The notes under the pieces are model-generated. The model made no database searches. It was not told the origin of the DNA and saw only the letters and a list, made by a program, of their open reading frames with translations. The position numbers were made by a program, and so were the translations under genes. Positions 1 to 11,796 of a stretch of DNA of 64,000 nucleotides are shown piece after piece. This stretch comes from Paramyrothecium sp. XJ0827. Taxonomy: Eukaryota; Ascomycota; Sordariomycetes; Hypocreales; Stachybotryaceae. Numbering within the stretch: position 1 is the first letter of the stretch; the number at the start of each line of letters is the position of its first letter. The stretch covers positions 1,426,001 to 1,490,000 of the forward strand of contig JAJFPB010000008.1 of NCBI GenBank assembly GCA_020881915.1, written 5' to 3'.

Positions 1-3000
1 CTGACAAATGGTATTGGAAAGGCGAGCGCTCTGCTCTGACTGGAACATACCGCTTGGAGTGTCACAGAGTAGTGCCTGGACAATGGCGCCTGGATTTGTG
101 TCCGGGCCCGTGTTTAGCTCGTGCCGGATGGGCCATCCCGGCAGTTGCACACTTCAGGCCCTCGATATCCTCCTCGCGTGTAGAAGTCGCCGAAACAAGT
201 CAACTGACTTTATTCGTATAGTCTTGGGATCGATCATGAGATCCCAAGACTGTTATGTATGGACAACGATCCAGAGGACCAACACAATGCCTACACGGAT
301 GGGAGCTCAGGTTTCTAGGAAGCGCCGCACGCCATTCACGGCAACGAGGATGACCGCATGGACTGTGCTCAGGCTTGCCTGCTATCAATCAGCTGCCTAG
401 TATGCTCGTGGTTCGTTGCAGTCGTTTACAGGCCCCCATTCGACGAAAAACCACGGAAGTAACCCATTTTTGGAAGGCTTGGGGACTTCTGTTACTAGCT
501 TCTAGCACTATGTGAACTAGTAGAGGAAGGTAATGTTACAAGAGGGACTAAAACATTGGGTCTTGCCTAGCTGTGCGACGGTCCGGTTTCTCATGCAGGT
601 CCCGAAACTACCACATTGCGTACATGTATCCTGCAGAGTGTGGCCACTTGAAATCTTCGAAGTGCCGACTTGTCCAGTTCTTGCCGCTCTCTATAAAAAG
701 CTCCGTCGTAGGCATGCAACCGCCAATATTGTTCGCTGTGCGGGTTTCGTTGACCGCAGCAGCAATCAGGAAATGTAGCGCACCGGAGCACGGTCCAGAG
801 ATAAATGCTTAGAGGTAACGGCGGGTGGTTGTTGGTTCCCACGAACAGAATCTTCGCCGGTTCCAGCTCGCGAACATGAGAATAAGGAAAATCGCGTTCC
901 GTCACACCAGTTACCAGTTGGGCCCTGGGTAATCGACACTGAGATATGGCAATAGTTCGTCGGGTTATTAGCAAGCCGAGCAGCTAGCTGGAGCCCCAGA
1001 TCGGACAAATGGATGGCTGCCGACGATCGAGCATGCAGGTTTAGTGCCGCCGAGCTGCGGAATCCAACTTTTCTAGTCGGTGATGTTTGCTGCTTCGTGT
1101 TCTTTGCCAAGCTATTTCGCCTGAAAATTAACTAATTCTTCTACATGGCGGGTGTCGATAGTCTCAACTATAGCTAGATTTGTTTGCGTATTCCTCTCGA
1201 TTCGCCACTACGCGTCAAGAACACTGAGTTTGTTGAATCTCCGGCGCTAGGTAATGGAGCAATGGTGGATCATTCTGGCATACACACCTCTGATGTCCGA
1301 TGGCCATTTGGTTTGACGAAAACCTGCCTTGGCAAAACATCGTCCCGGTAACACACTATCGGTAAATAACAACTCACTTGACGGCATTTGGCTCAATTCC
1401 CAGGTGACTTTCCACCAGAGGATGGCGACGAGCTGATGTCTCCATGTCTTCAGCCTCTGCTGCAGGCGATGGGATGTGGTCTATAGGGTAGACGCGTGCA
1501 AGGCCATATATGATGCGACCAATACCAAGAACACACGCATGGACCAGAAAACACATTGGTTTTGTGGCTCCAGCACGACCATGACGTTTTGAATGGGGTT
1601 ATGGGCCGACTTGCTCGACTAAACGTGTGGGTTCGTGCACGTCCTTGGTTCACGATCACGATCACGCTCAATCACGGCATCTAGACTACTGCCGGGATGG
1701 TCCTTGGTCGTTCCCGAGTCGCCCCAGCGACCCCATTGTCGCTCAGTCAAAGCACAACGAGGCGGGCTGGTGCTTCGACAACTTTGACGCGAGCAAGGGT
1801 TGTGTTTGTGATTATCAAGGTCACGTACTCTGTATGAGGAGACGCAGTGTGATAGATAGAAGCCGAATGCAGAAATTGGGGATTTCCTGATTGGGCAATT
1901 CGAAAGGCGGGGACACCCATCATATCGGGAATGGGGATGCCCGAGGACGGCTGAGTGATCACGGCATTGCATCAGTAAACAAAACGCACTGCATGCGAGC
2001 GAATGGGAGGCACCTCTTGCTCTACCGCAAGTAGCGGCCGGGAGATGGACACGACGACCGGAAGATGACTCTGACGCCAGTCAGCGAGAATACGACCCTG
2101 TTCGAGCATCAGCGGGAACGACACGCGGATTGTCCACCAGATACCAACCTGGAAGTCGTCTGTGTCTGCAATAATGCGCGCATAGGTTTTCTGCTAATCA
2201 GACCGGGAAGGGCACCAAGAACCATGACCCGCGAGATCGCCACAATCCGTCGATGCAACGCCATGCAGGCCGGTGTAAGCAACAAGTCCATACTGTAGGA
2301 ACATATTGGACCAGGTAGTATGCAGTGTTGCAGATAATATTATTATCCGTCGACATGAGTGAACCCAAGTTCCGGTTGGAACGACGGTTCCGATACCAAC
2401 GTTCCATTCACACACCATCGTCCATTGCTCTCACATCACATTTTGTTTTTACTCCGATGCCATGAAACTTGGATCCCTCACACTAGTCCCATCCATCTAA
2501 GAGTGACAAACGAATCAAGCTGTTTCATGTCTCAACTCAACCACTCTCCGAGGCGAATCAAGGTTTCGGCTATCACACAGATAGACTGGACATGACAGGA
2601 TCTGCTCAAAGTGTCCAGGAACTCCCTGTCGTCCTAATCCACAGCATATGGCGGACCAAACAATACAGCCACTAGGCCAAGTTGCCGACGCTGATTTTCC
2701 ATCCGCTGCTATCCCCTGCTGGCTGAGATCAAACCAACAGTCTCGGCATATCCACCAACTTGACGCTCCCCAGCCCAGTCCCAGCATCACGGGGATCTGT
2801 TCAACACGGATAACCACCTAATCGGGTCAAGAATAGGAATGAGCGCGCATCTACTGATCTTGGTAGGAAGCCTGGATATCTCTGTTCAATGGAGCATATG
2901 TCGTCGATCATGTGGAGGCTCCCAGGGCCTCATCTCACGAGTTACACACCTACAACAGCAGCGATCGTCGTCTGCCGTAAATCTACGTCCACCGTTTGGA

Positions 3001-6000
3001 CCGTTCTCCAGGTTCTAGCGCTCGACATGGGGTGAGTCTGTACAGGCAGGATTTGGAATGCGAGCCCGACCCACGGCTTCTGCTGTCACGGGAGACACCA
3101 AGCAACATGATACCCTGTTGGCAAAGACAATGGTTTAGCATGCGTGTGGATACGGCTCCCCATGTGGATTTGAAGAGACATCCAGCATGCGGAGTGCACG
3201 TCGTGGGGGAGCATTGCCCTTCTCCAAGGCAAGTAGTCCAAGAAGAACACGTACTGCGAGCTTCAAGGCCATGGTTTTCATTTCGTTGACGATTTGTAGC
3301 ATGGGAAACACTCCACTGACCTGTGTCGTGAATGAGACGGCTTCTGCAACTCGTTTCGGCTGATAGCCGCTTCGGGTCTGCAGCACACCCGCGGCATGCC
3401 GGCAGTCAAACAATCAAGAGCAGCCCCCTCAGACATACGACGTTTAGATTGCCGCAATCTGCTCAAGCCCAGGCTTCTCCATCGTCGAATGTGATGACGG
3501 GCGGAGATTGACTAGGCAGGGTCCCCTGCACTGGGAAAGCCTGTTCGGTGTTTCAGAATCATCAGGGATTGATAGTGGTGATTGCCAACGGTCCTTTACC
3601 CTGGGATCATCCTTGAAGGCCCAAGGCGACTGGGTTGATGGAGCGGGTAGCTGCTGTCACCTCCCCGGCTTCATTTCCCGAGGTGGGAATGTGGGCATTA
3701 CGCGCTGATCATATGACTACTGCAGCTGACTGCGTAGAAGATCGCCGACGACGAACACCAAAACCGTCTAGTGCGGTGATTGACAGGAGGATTTGCTGCC
3801 CATGGTGCTCAGGGAGTATATACCACGGCAGCGGCGCAATGCTGATTGATTTCCGGCAAGCGGGTCGAGAATCCATGGACGCCATGGCTCTGGTGCTGCT
3901 GTTGCTTGTGGGCGATTGCAGGCATCTACGGGCCCTGGGCGTCGTCGTGAGCCATCCAGGCCTTGCAGCACGAGCGATCAGTGAATGAAGGCTTGAACTG
4001 CCCGATGATCGGAGAGGAGGACGAGCCATACGACAAGGGTCATGATCTGCACGAGCGAGAATCTTATCTTTGTGCTGGTGATGCCGCGAATTGGAATCTA
4101 CGTGACGTAACGAAGGAACTCCCGTTAAAACACTTCACTTACGCCGAATATGTCTTTCAATGTCTTGAGAAACTTGTCACTTTCGCTGAACAAGGTCGTG
4201 GTTGCAGATGGTGAACGGGCAACCACGAGCTCAATAGAAAAAGGTGATTCACCTTATCAACTAAGCCATATAATCAGAGGTTTTGATTGAGCATGGATAC
4301 CGACGGAGTCTATATCATGCGCAGTGTTCACAATCTCTAACCTTACCCTGACTGGCAAGACTTGCTTGAATGGTTAGCAAGTGAGCAGGAGGTAACTCAT
4401 CGGCTCTTAGCAGCTTGAACTCATCGGGGGTTGTCGAATGACTTCAGCATGGTATGCATGGAATCGGAATATGAGTTGCAAGTGTCTGCTTCGCGATGAA
4501 GAAGCTCCAGTCTCTTGCGCTTGACTCAATGACAGACGACCATACTCTGAACATGTAGACTTCTTAGGAATTCGTTTGTTCTTGAACCCAACATTGATTG
4601 TGTGGATTAATGGTTGAAAGCCGTTAACTTGAGGACATTGACCTAAGTTGTCCATGATGACTCTGGCTGTTACTCGTGTTACAATATCACTGACGCATTC
4701 ACGAAGAAACACCCATTCGCATAATACTGCTCCACAAATGGTTTCGAACACCACTGCGTGACCGACAATTCAGGCTCCTGAACTCGGGATTCACGCATGT
4801 GACTGAGGCCAAGATGATCCGCTATAATATGAATCTGGCGAGTATGCCGTGACGTCAACCTATGATGGATCTTGAAAGAGATATACGACTTACGCCTGGT
4901 CATCTGACGCAACTGGGCGAGGTGAGTGTATATAAAGCGCTTTGGGTATTACCAGGCACCATGGTGGCCTCTAGTTACGCTAGCTACTGAACACGCCGGT
5001 GCACGATATCGCGGTATAGCAAATGCTCGCCTCAATCTAAATCACCATAACAAGCATAATGGATGCTGATATTTGATGATTGGTTAGCCCTGACACCGAA
5101 GAATAACTCTGCCGAAAAGTGCTGATAGACTTCGCAAATCTCATGCAAAGTTTCCCGACTTCAGCTTGCAAAGCATTAGCTAGATAGCCATGAACCAGGC
5201 TGTGGCATATTTATTCTGTTTCCAGGCGCGTTATATTAACTTGAAGAGGGCAATGTAAGCGCACGGGCATGAAGAGCTGAACGATATTTACATAGTAAGT
5301 CCAAGTGCATAGCTACCACAGAGCTCCATCGGAATGACTATACGGTCCCAAGAGGTTTAGGACTGGGCGGGAACCCATCCTTTGCATAAATGGCCGAGTG
5401 AAGGTACCAGGAGGACACCTGGCACGATAAGTTCACATTGATTACGTTTCACATAGGCAGGAATGACTGAGGCGATACTCCAGCAGGGCTACGGTGCTGG
5501 AATGACGGCTTAGAGGCCCTCGTGATACTGTGTGAGAAGCCGGATTGGTGATGGGCTGGACAGCCGTGGGCAGAGAGGCGATTCCTTCCCACTCGACGAA
5601 GAGAAACTCCTCAAAAGTCGTCATTAAAGTGCAGAGTAAATTTCAGCCCATTTGAGTTTCCCTGAGATTCACCAGGGTAGCAACAGAAGGCTATATCCAA
5701 CCTCGCCTGCTTCTACACAGTTCGTCCATGGCCTTGCGCATTGTCACTATTCTCCTTCATTTCCCTTGACGCAATTACATAGCGAACGATTGAATATACG
5801 GTAAAGACGCAGAAAAGAATTCCTCTAAACTATTTTTCACTTGCAAGTAAGGGACCATACGTTGAGGTCCAGTTAACCACAGAGTGACACGTCGAACCCA
5901 AGCGTAAGGTAAGCCAAGCTGGCATACAGTGCAGGCTGCGCACACTTCACACAGTCAAGACGTTGGAACATCTCGTGCGCCGCCGATAGCAACGTCCAAC

Positions 6001-6059
6001 GCCCGTTATCGCGTCCGTGGAACTTGCAGGCCCGATCCTGCCACTCCCTCAGCTGTCCC
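1..6059. other. Gene-poor region, no supported gene
   Basis: I see no reading frame here with recognisable domains, convincing splice structure or GC-rich coding bias. The open stretches on both strands are short (130 codons or fewer), overlap each other in opposite frames and have Cys/Trp/Arg-rich compositions typical of translated non-coding DNA. Base composition is mixed, with AT-richer patches around 4.2-5.3 kb and 5.8 kb. The only clear structure is a perfect 12-bp inverted repeat at 220-251, listed separately. A degraded transposon or a lineage-specific gene without homologues cannot be excluded by eye. Confidence 0.6.
220..251. repeat. Perfect 12-bp inverted repeat (hairpin)
   Basis: The arm AGTCTTGGGATC at 220-231 is followed by an 8-nt spacer and its exact reverse complement GATCCCAAGACT at 240-251. 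A perfect 12-bp arm this closely spaced can form a stable cruciform or RNA hairpin. No gene is recognisable on either side, so its role is unknown. It could be the fold-back tip of a decayed DNA transposon or chance. Confidence 0.7.
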
Positions 6060-8314
6060 ATGGAGGCATCACCTCTCACGCGCCAGCCTCAACCAGAGGT
6101 CTTCACCCCGAAGATCATCCAGCTCTACGCAGCCGTCTTCAAGGTTTGCCCACCCTTGCTCGCAGTCCCCATCGGTCCACCCTGGCTAATCGCATCTCCG
6201 GCTTCAAGGTATGGACCTCATCCCGAAGCAATGCCCGGACTCACTTGCCTCTGCTTGCGCCTCGGCTAACCTGGGACACGTCGGCCTAGGATGACGACGA
6301 CTACGACAAGTCGGAGGGCTTCTGGAGGGAGTTCTTCCTCCTGCGACCCGACCGGAAGACGCTGAGGAGCGTCCTGGACGAGCTGCACCCGGCAGACGTC
6401 CTCGCCCTCGAACACCGAACCCGGGAGCTCTTCCGGCGGGCCATTGCGACGATCCGGGCCGGTCCGAACAATGCGCGCCTGCATGCCCTCGACGTGGGTG
6501 CCATCAATTACCTCGAACCACGCAGCATTCTTCTGACTTGCGGCAGACACTCAGCATCTTCCTATCAAGCATCCTTTCCAAGCGATATTCACACTCAAGC
6601 TCCGACATAATAACCCTTCTCGCCGGTCTCGACAACATCGATACCATTTTCACAGAATTTATCGGGACATTGGACACCATCACGCGCAATGGCGCAGACT
6701 GTACGCAATGATGCCAAACCCGGGCCACAAAGCTGATACTGACGGCGCCTGGAATAGTGGATACACGGCACAAGGCGGTTGAAGTGGTGTTGGCGGTTAC
6801 CTCGGGCGCCTACCAGACGACGTTACTCACATATATGATCCAGAGGGATCTTTTCCCTTCAGTCATGAAGGTAGAGTTGAAAGCCGCCAGAGTGTGGTAT
6901 CGACGTATGCTGACTCTGACTAGTTCATCCAAGACTCCGAGTCGCCGGGCCAGGTGCTGGAGCCGTTCACGCTCATCGGACTGCTTGCGAACTACAACAA
7001 GTTTGAAATCCAAAACCCCTACCAACTACGTCTCAACGACTTTGTAAATGAGACAACAATCCAGAAGATCATCCGCTGCGTCGGGCTGACCTGCCAAGCG
7101 GTGCGGTCGGATTATCTCGAGGTGCAGGATGACCTGCCCGAAGGTTGGACCTTCAGCAGTACCCTCAACATGATCGGCCTAGGCGCCATTGCGCCCGGGC
7201 CTCGGCCGGAGAAGAAGCCGGTATATGACGCCGAGACTGCAAAACAAATGTTTACCGAACTGTAAGTTAGGCCCGAGTTCTGTGCCTGAGCAAGGACTTT
7301 TACTGACATGAGCCAAGGCCTGGAGCGAACGCTGCTATCCTTCTAGCGACGTATGACTTCGCCCACGCGAACAAGCTGTTCTGCTTTAACCTTGTGACGC
7401 TGCCGGCTTCCGGCAAGGGCGAGGAGCAGCCCATCGCGAGCTACCTCTCACTGACCTCATACCTTTTACATCACGCCTACCTGTCTCACCGATCCACTTG
7501 CTACGCACATCTGAACCTCATGGTCTTCCGTCTCCTGATCGAGGACCCTGTAATCTGCAAGAGAATCTGCAGTGACGAGTCTGCCGTTTCGGTGCGACTG
7601 TGCCGGCACCGTCAACCGTTTCTGCCCTTGGTCAAGGGCGATCGAGTCCTGGCGACATCTGTGCTCGACACCATGGTGGATGGCATCAACCACAATCTGA
7701 AGAGGAGGCTGGATGTTGAGTTGTACACGCTGTGCGTCGGCATCATGTTGCGGATCATCTCGTACCTGTCGCGCTCCCGAACTCGCCTCAAATACCACTG
7801 GTCCGAATTCTTCCGGTCGCTGCTATCCATGATTCGCTTCTTGACGACGTATACCTCGGATTTGAGGGACCTGCCGCACATTGACACCCTGCTGGACCAT
7901 GTCGTCAACCTGGTAGCCCTGTCGCTCTCCGCCGGCGAGGCGTTCCTGCCCTCACCCGCGGCCTACGATGACCTGTTCTACAAGGTTGTCGAGTCGGGCG
8001 ACGTGCTGACCAAGTTCAAGGAGAACTACCGCCTCGCCAACAGGCACAGCAACTCCATCGACACGCTGATCAGCGTCAGCACGCACTACAAGCAGATACT
8101 CTCGGAGAGCGGGGGCTCGGCGAAGAAGAGGCCGAGCAACCTGACGACGCATCAGGTGACGGAGATTATCAAGCAGGGCTACGAGACGCTGAGCATACAG
8201 GCGCGGGAGGGCTTGGACACCTGGGAGCGGTACCGGGAGGCTGACGAGCGGACGCTGCTGAAGAAGATGGCGCGGGCTGCGGTCGGCGATGTAAAAATCA
8301 TGGTAGGGCGGTAG
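6060..8314 (+). CDS. ARMH3-like protein (DUF1741 / UPF0588 family)
   Basis: Six exons join in frame: 6060-6143, 6290-6493, 6547-6700, 6758-6870, 6924-7261 and 7318-8314, giving 629 residues. The ATG at 6060 opens a segment (MEASPLTRQPQPEVFTPKI) in the right place for this family, followed by an acidic run joined to SEGFWREFFLLRPDR. All introns are GT-AG and 53-146 bp long. The last exon encodes the helical DUF1741 domain, roughly the C-terminal 230 residues, with long amphipathic helices and no signal peptide. The human relative ARMH3 (C10orf76) is an armadillo-like protein of the Golgi that works with the PI4KB/GBF1 system. Fungal members are largely uncharacterised, so a Golgi/secretory role here is inference. 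The weakest splice site is the first donor (GTTTGC); the better-looking donor at 6208 breaks the frame. Confidence 0.85.
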
Positions 8315-9500
8315 GCAGACCAATAACGATGGACTTTTGTCACACCAACACAGCTGGCATACAAAATGTAGATATTGACCGCTCGATTGTGCGACTTGAC
8401 AAGCAATGCTTTTGATATTGTGCCAGTAGCCCTGAGGAGTAGCCCGGTCACGCAACCTTCGCGCGACACGTAGCCTACCTTAGCAAACTATACGAGTTCA
8501 AAACCAAAACGAGCATGACCATCCCCATACCACAGTTTGATCGTGTAAGTCACCACAGCCCCCTCTTGTAGCCCAACCCGTCACCAACCGGCCCCCCAAA
8601 CTACATACAGGGGAGGCAAGGACAGGATGCACGCCCAAGAGGAGAAGCGCAGCTTTTCTTCTGGCCCAATGCGCCAGTCCTTCTCCAAGCAACCTAGTTG
8701 AGGTAAGGCTCGAGCGTTGCGGTTGATGTTTATCTGGGCCAGGATGGACCAGGCATGTGAACGATCCCGACGTCCAAGGACACAGGAGCCCAACGCCCTT
8801 TCATCAAACACAAGCGTAATGATTGGATCTCCATAAAAGCTCCATCCTCCAGTATAGATCCAATTTATTGCTACAGTCGTCGTCCCAATACCCGGCATAT
8901 GGCTAGTCACCAATAACCCGACGGGAGGTAGTTGCTGGCACGCCTCTTCCCTCCGCCCACTCGTCGCGACATCCTGAGCTCCACAGAAACGTGTCACCGG
9001 AGGGCGCGCTTGACAAGTCTTTTGTGCGGTTGACTCGTGCGGTTGACTCATCCTGCGATACATGACGCACTGCTCATGGATTCATAGTAAAAGGTGGGAA
9101 GGCCTTCTACCTCGATGTCGTGAAACGGGCCCTGCTCGTTATTGACCGTCCAAGCTGTCCGTTGAGGATTGGCGCACAAAAGATGCTGATACCCGACAAC
9201 ATCCTCACTCATCGCCTTTAACCCACGCCAGCATGTAACCTGCACTGGCATTGCGCAAACCCCGACGACTGATCGGGAGCATCGTGCTACTTCACGAGGT
9301 TGTCGAATCGGGTATCACAACAGTCATTGAGGGCACGGAGATAACATGAAAATGTGGTATCGGCTATTGGACAGAAACAAATGCCAAACGATATGAGGCA
9401 CTATATGCATCATCCGCTTCCATCCCGCGCAATGCTCTAATATACATTCGCAGAGCTGCGCCTGGGGCAATACAGCTCGGCAGCAATGCTTATATACATT
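8315..9500. other. Intergenic, convergent gene ends
   Basis: This is the space between the 3' ends of the ARMH3-like gene (+) and the amino acid permease gene (-). It should hold both 3' untranslated regions. No additional gene, RNA or repeat was recognised; the open frames on the minus strand near 8.6-9.2 kb lack splice structure or family similarity. Confidence 0.6.
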
Positions 9501-11423
9501 TTAGAAGAAAATGTGGAGGGTCCGTTTCCACCAAGGCCACGATGCCACCTTGGCACGGTATTCATGAATCGCCTCCCAATCCAGCTCACGGCGACCGGTG
9601 TCGACATCCATCTGAGAAGTCCTGAGCCAGCCAGTTCTCTTCCACAAGAAACCGATGACCCAGAATACCATGACACAGGGCAGGGCCAGGTAGGCTGCGA
9701 ACCAATCCTCAACAGTGCCCAGGCTCTTTCCAAGAGGAGAGACAGCAATGTAGAACTAAACATCGTTAGGAAATCGGTAGAAGCGATACATATGATGTGG
9801 ACATACCTGAGCAGCGAAAACAATGGCTATGATGAAGAGACCAAGCCATGAGCCATATACGCCACCAATGGCATGGAAGGGAATTTCATCGACGGTGTGT
9901 CCGTGATAAGCCCAGGCCTTGCGGAATCGAATATGGGCGAGGCAGATGGAACCCCAGGTGAAGAGCGCTGCAAGACCTGAAAGGGCGAGCAGCCAGTTGA
10001 AGACGGTCTGACCATCGGCATTCAAGTTAATGAAGCCAAGGAGGCCGCAGGCAATGATGAGAAGGACGGACGGGAGAGGGCGACCAGACTTGTCGATGTA
10101 ACTGAAGATCTTGGGGGCGTAGCCCTGCTGAGCGAGCGCAGTCAACGTGCGGGAGCCGCCATAGACACCCGAAACACCAATGGAAAGAACCGAAACGAGG
10201 ATGACGACGTTCATGAAGTGGTCGAAGCCGACTAGGCCAGCATACTTGCCGACAAGAACGAAGGGCGAGGTAGCAGGGTCACTGAAGGCGGAGTTGGACT
10301 GGAGGGCAGGGTCATCGTAGCGAATGAGCAGGCCCACGAAAAAGAGGCCAAGGATGTAGAAGAGTGTGATACGCCAGAAGACCTGCTTGATGGCACCAGG
10401 AAGAGCCGCGACGGGGTTCCTCGACTCAGCGGCAGCCAAACCAACCAACTCAGTTCCGGAGAAGGAGAAGGCAGCGGTGACGAAGACGGAGCAGAAACCC
10501 TTGAAGCCGTTGTGGAAGGGAGGGGGCTCGTGCCAGTAACGGGCGCCCCAGTACTCGCTATAGCGACCGCTGGATGGGCCGCCACCAAGGACGCAAACCA
10601 ACGCGATGATCATGAAGACAACGGTGGCTCCTAGTTTGAAACAGGACGACCAGAATTCCTCTTCAGCGTAACCCAAGGTACCGAAGACGTTGATGATGAT
10701 GATGGCAATGAGGAAGACGGCGATCCAGACGCCAACCGAGACGCTGGTTATCCAGTATTGTATGACGAAGCCGCAAACAGTAAGTTCGAGGGGCAGAACG
10801 ATTGCCCACTGAAAGACATAGTTCCAGCCCATGGCGAAACCCCATGAGGGATCGATGAAGCGAGTCGAATAAGTGTAGAAACCACCAGAAACAGGGTACA
10901 TGACTGCCAATTCACCGAGGGCATACACTGATCGAACCGTTAGCTAACGCCGCCTTGAAGAGAGAACCGGGGTGGAGGCTCGAGGTAAGCCATTACATAC
11001 CGACGTTGAACATCATGATACCAATGATGATGAAATCAACCAGAAGCCAACCGGGGCCCTTCACAAGAGGTTAGTTTAGGTAAAGGCCAGATGCGAGCAA
11101 GGAGGGAAACCTACACCTCGGGCGAGGGCACCACCAGAGCCAACGAAGAAACCAGCACCAATTGAGCCACCAATGGCAATCATCTGCAAATGGCGAGGCT
11201 TCATGGAGCGCTCGAGCTCAACGATGCCAGTGCCATACTCGCGGCGCTTGAAGGACTCCAAGTTGAGACCATTGCGAGTCATGAAGCTCTCGGCGCGATA
11301 CGGGTCAATCGCCTCGCCGTCGGCGATGTGCGACTTGCCAACATCGCCATCATAGGAGGGAGTTTGGCCTGGTTTCTCGTCGTCGAGGACAGGCCCGATT
11401 GGGGTGCCTTTGTCGGTCGCCAT
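9501..11423 (-). CDS. Amino acid permease (APC superfamily, fungal YAT/GAP1-like)
   Basis: A plasma-membrane proton-coupled amino acid uptake protein, 580 residues. Exons read from high to low coordinate: 11423-11115, 11058-11001, 10927-9807 and 9755-9501. A 103-residue hydrophilic N-terminal exon ends in the first transmembrane segment with the family signature [16 protein letters not shown] (about residues 82-97). It is followed by [26 protein letters not shown] and [19 protein letters not shown], and about twelve hydrophobic segments in total. The real start is the ATG at 11423 (MATDKGTP); an upstream in-frame GTG at 11453 is not a credible fungal start. The first donor is GTAGGT at 11114, which keeps the conserved ARGGPGW; the GT two bases upstream would break the frame. 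Substrate specificity (general versus selective) cannot be read from the sequence. Two GATAAG motifs lie 300-375 bp upstream. Confidence 0.95.
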
Positions 11424-11719
11424 GACGATTTCGTCGTGTCCGTCTTGCGACACCTGAACGAGCTGTGCAAGAGAAGCGAGCCCAGATTATCGATGTGAGG
11501 AGAAGGGAAGGGGAAAGAGAAGCAGAAGGTTTCTTGGAGAAGGAAGAGAGTATGGGTTGGGGTAGGGGAAGGGGAAGACAAGGTGCAGAAGACGGATGCG
11601 GATGAAGACGATCGACGGAACTGAGTTGAGAGGGAATTGAGCTGCTCTTAAAATGTGGGATCTTGCCGTGAGAGGACTGAGAACCTGAGAGGGAAAGCGA
11701 GCAGCTGCAGGCAGGAGCT

Positions 11720-11796
11720 GATAAGGGGGGAGGGGTGTGGTTTCCTGGATTGACGAGGACGTTACACTAGCCCAAGCAGAGGCCACTTCAGATAAG
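11720..11796. promoter_or_regulatory. Paired GATAAG motifs upstream of the permease (candidate AreA/NIT2 sites)
   Basis: GATAAG occurs at 11720-11725 and 11791-11796, about 300 and 370 bp upstream of the permease ATG. AreA/NIT2-type GATA factors bind HGATAR, usually as pairs, and activate amino acid permease genes during nitrogen limitation in ascomycetes. The motif is short and common by chance, so function is inference from sequence plus the identity of the gene. A pyrimidine-rich tract on the coding strand (11500-11590) lies closer to the start and is typical of fungal promoters. Confidence 0.35.

Noticed and set aside
6208..6289. Alternative first intron donor GTATGG at 6208 in the ARMH3-like gene
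   Set aside because: Using it puts the downstream exon out of frame; the donor at 6144 keeps frame and the expected junction.
11424..11453. GTG at 11453 as an upstream in-frame start of the permease
   Set aside because: Fungal nuclear genes start at ATG; the first in-frame ATG is at 11423 and gives a typical N-terminus.
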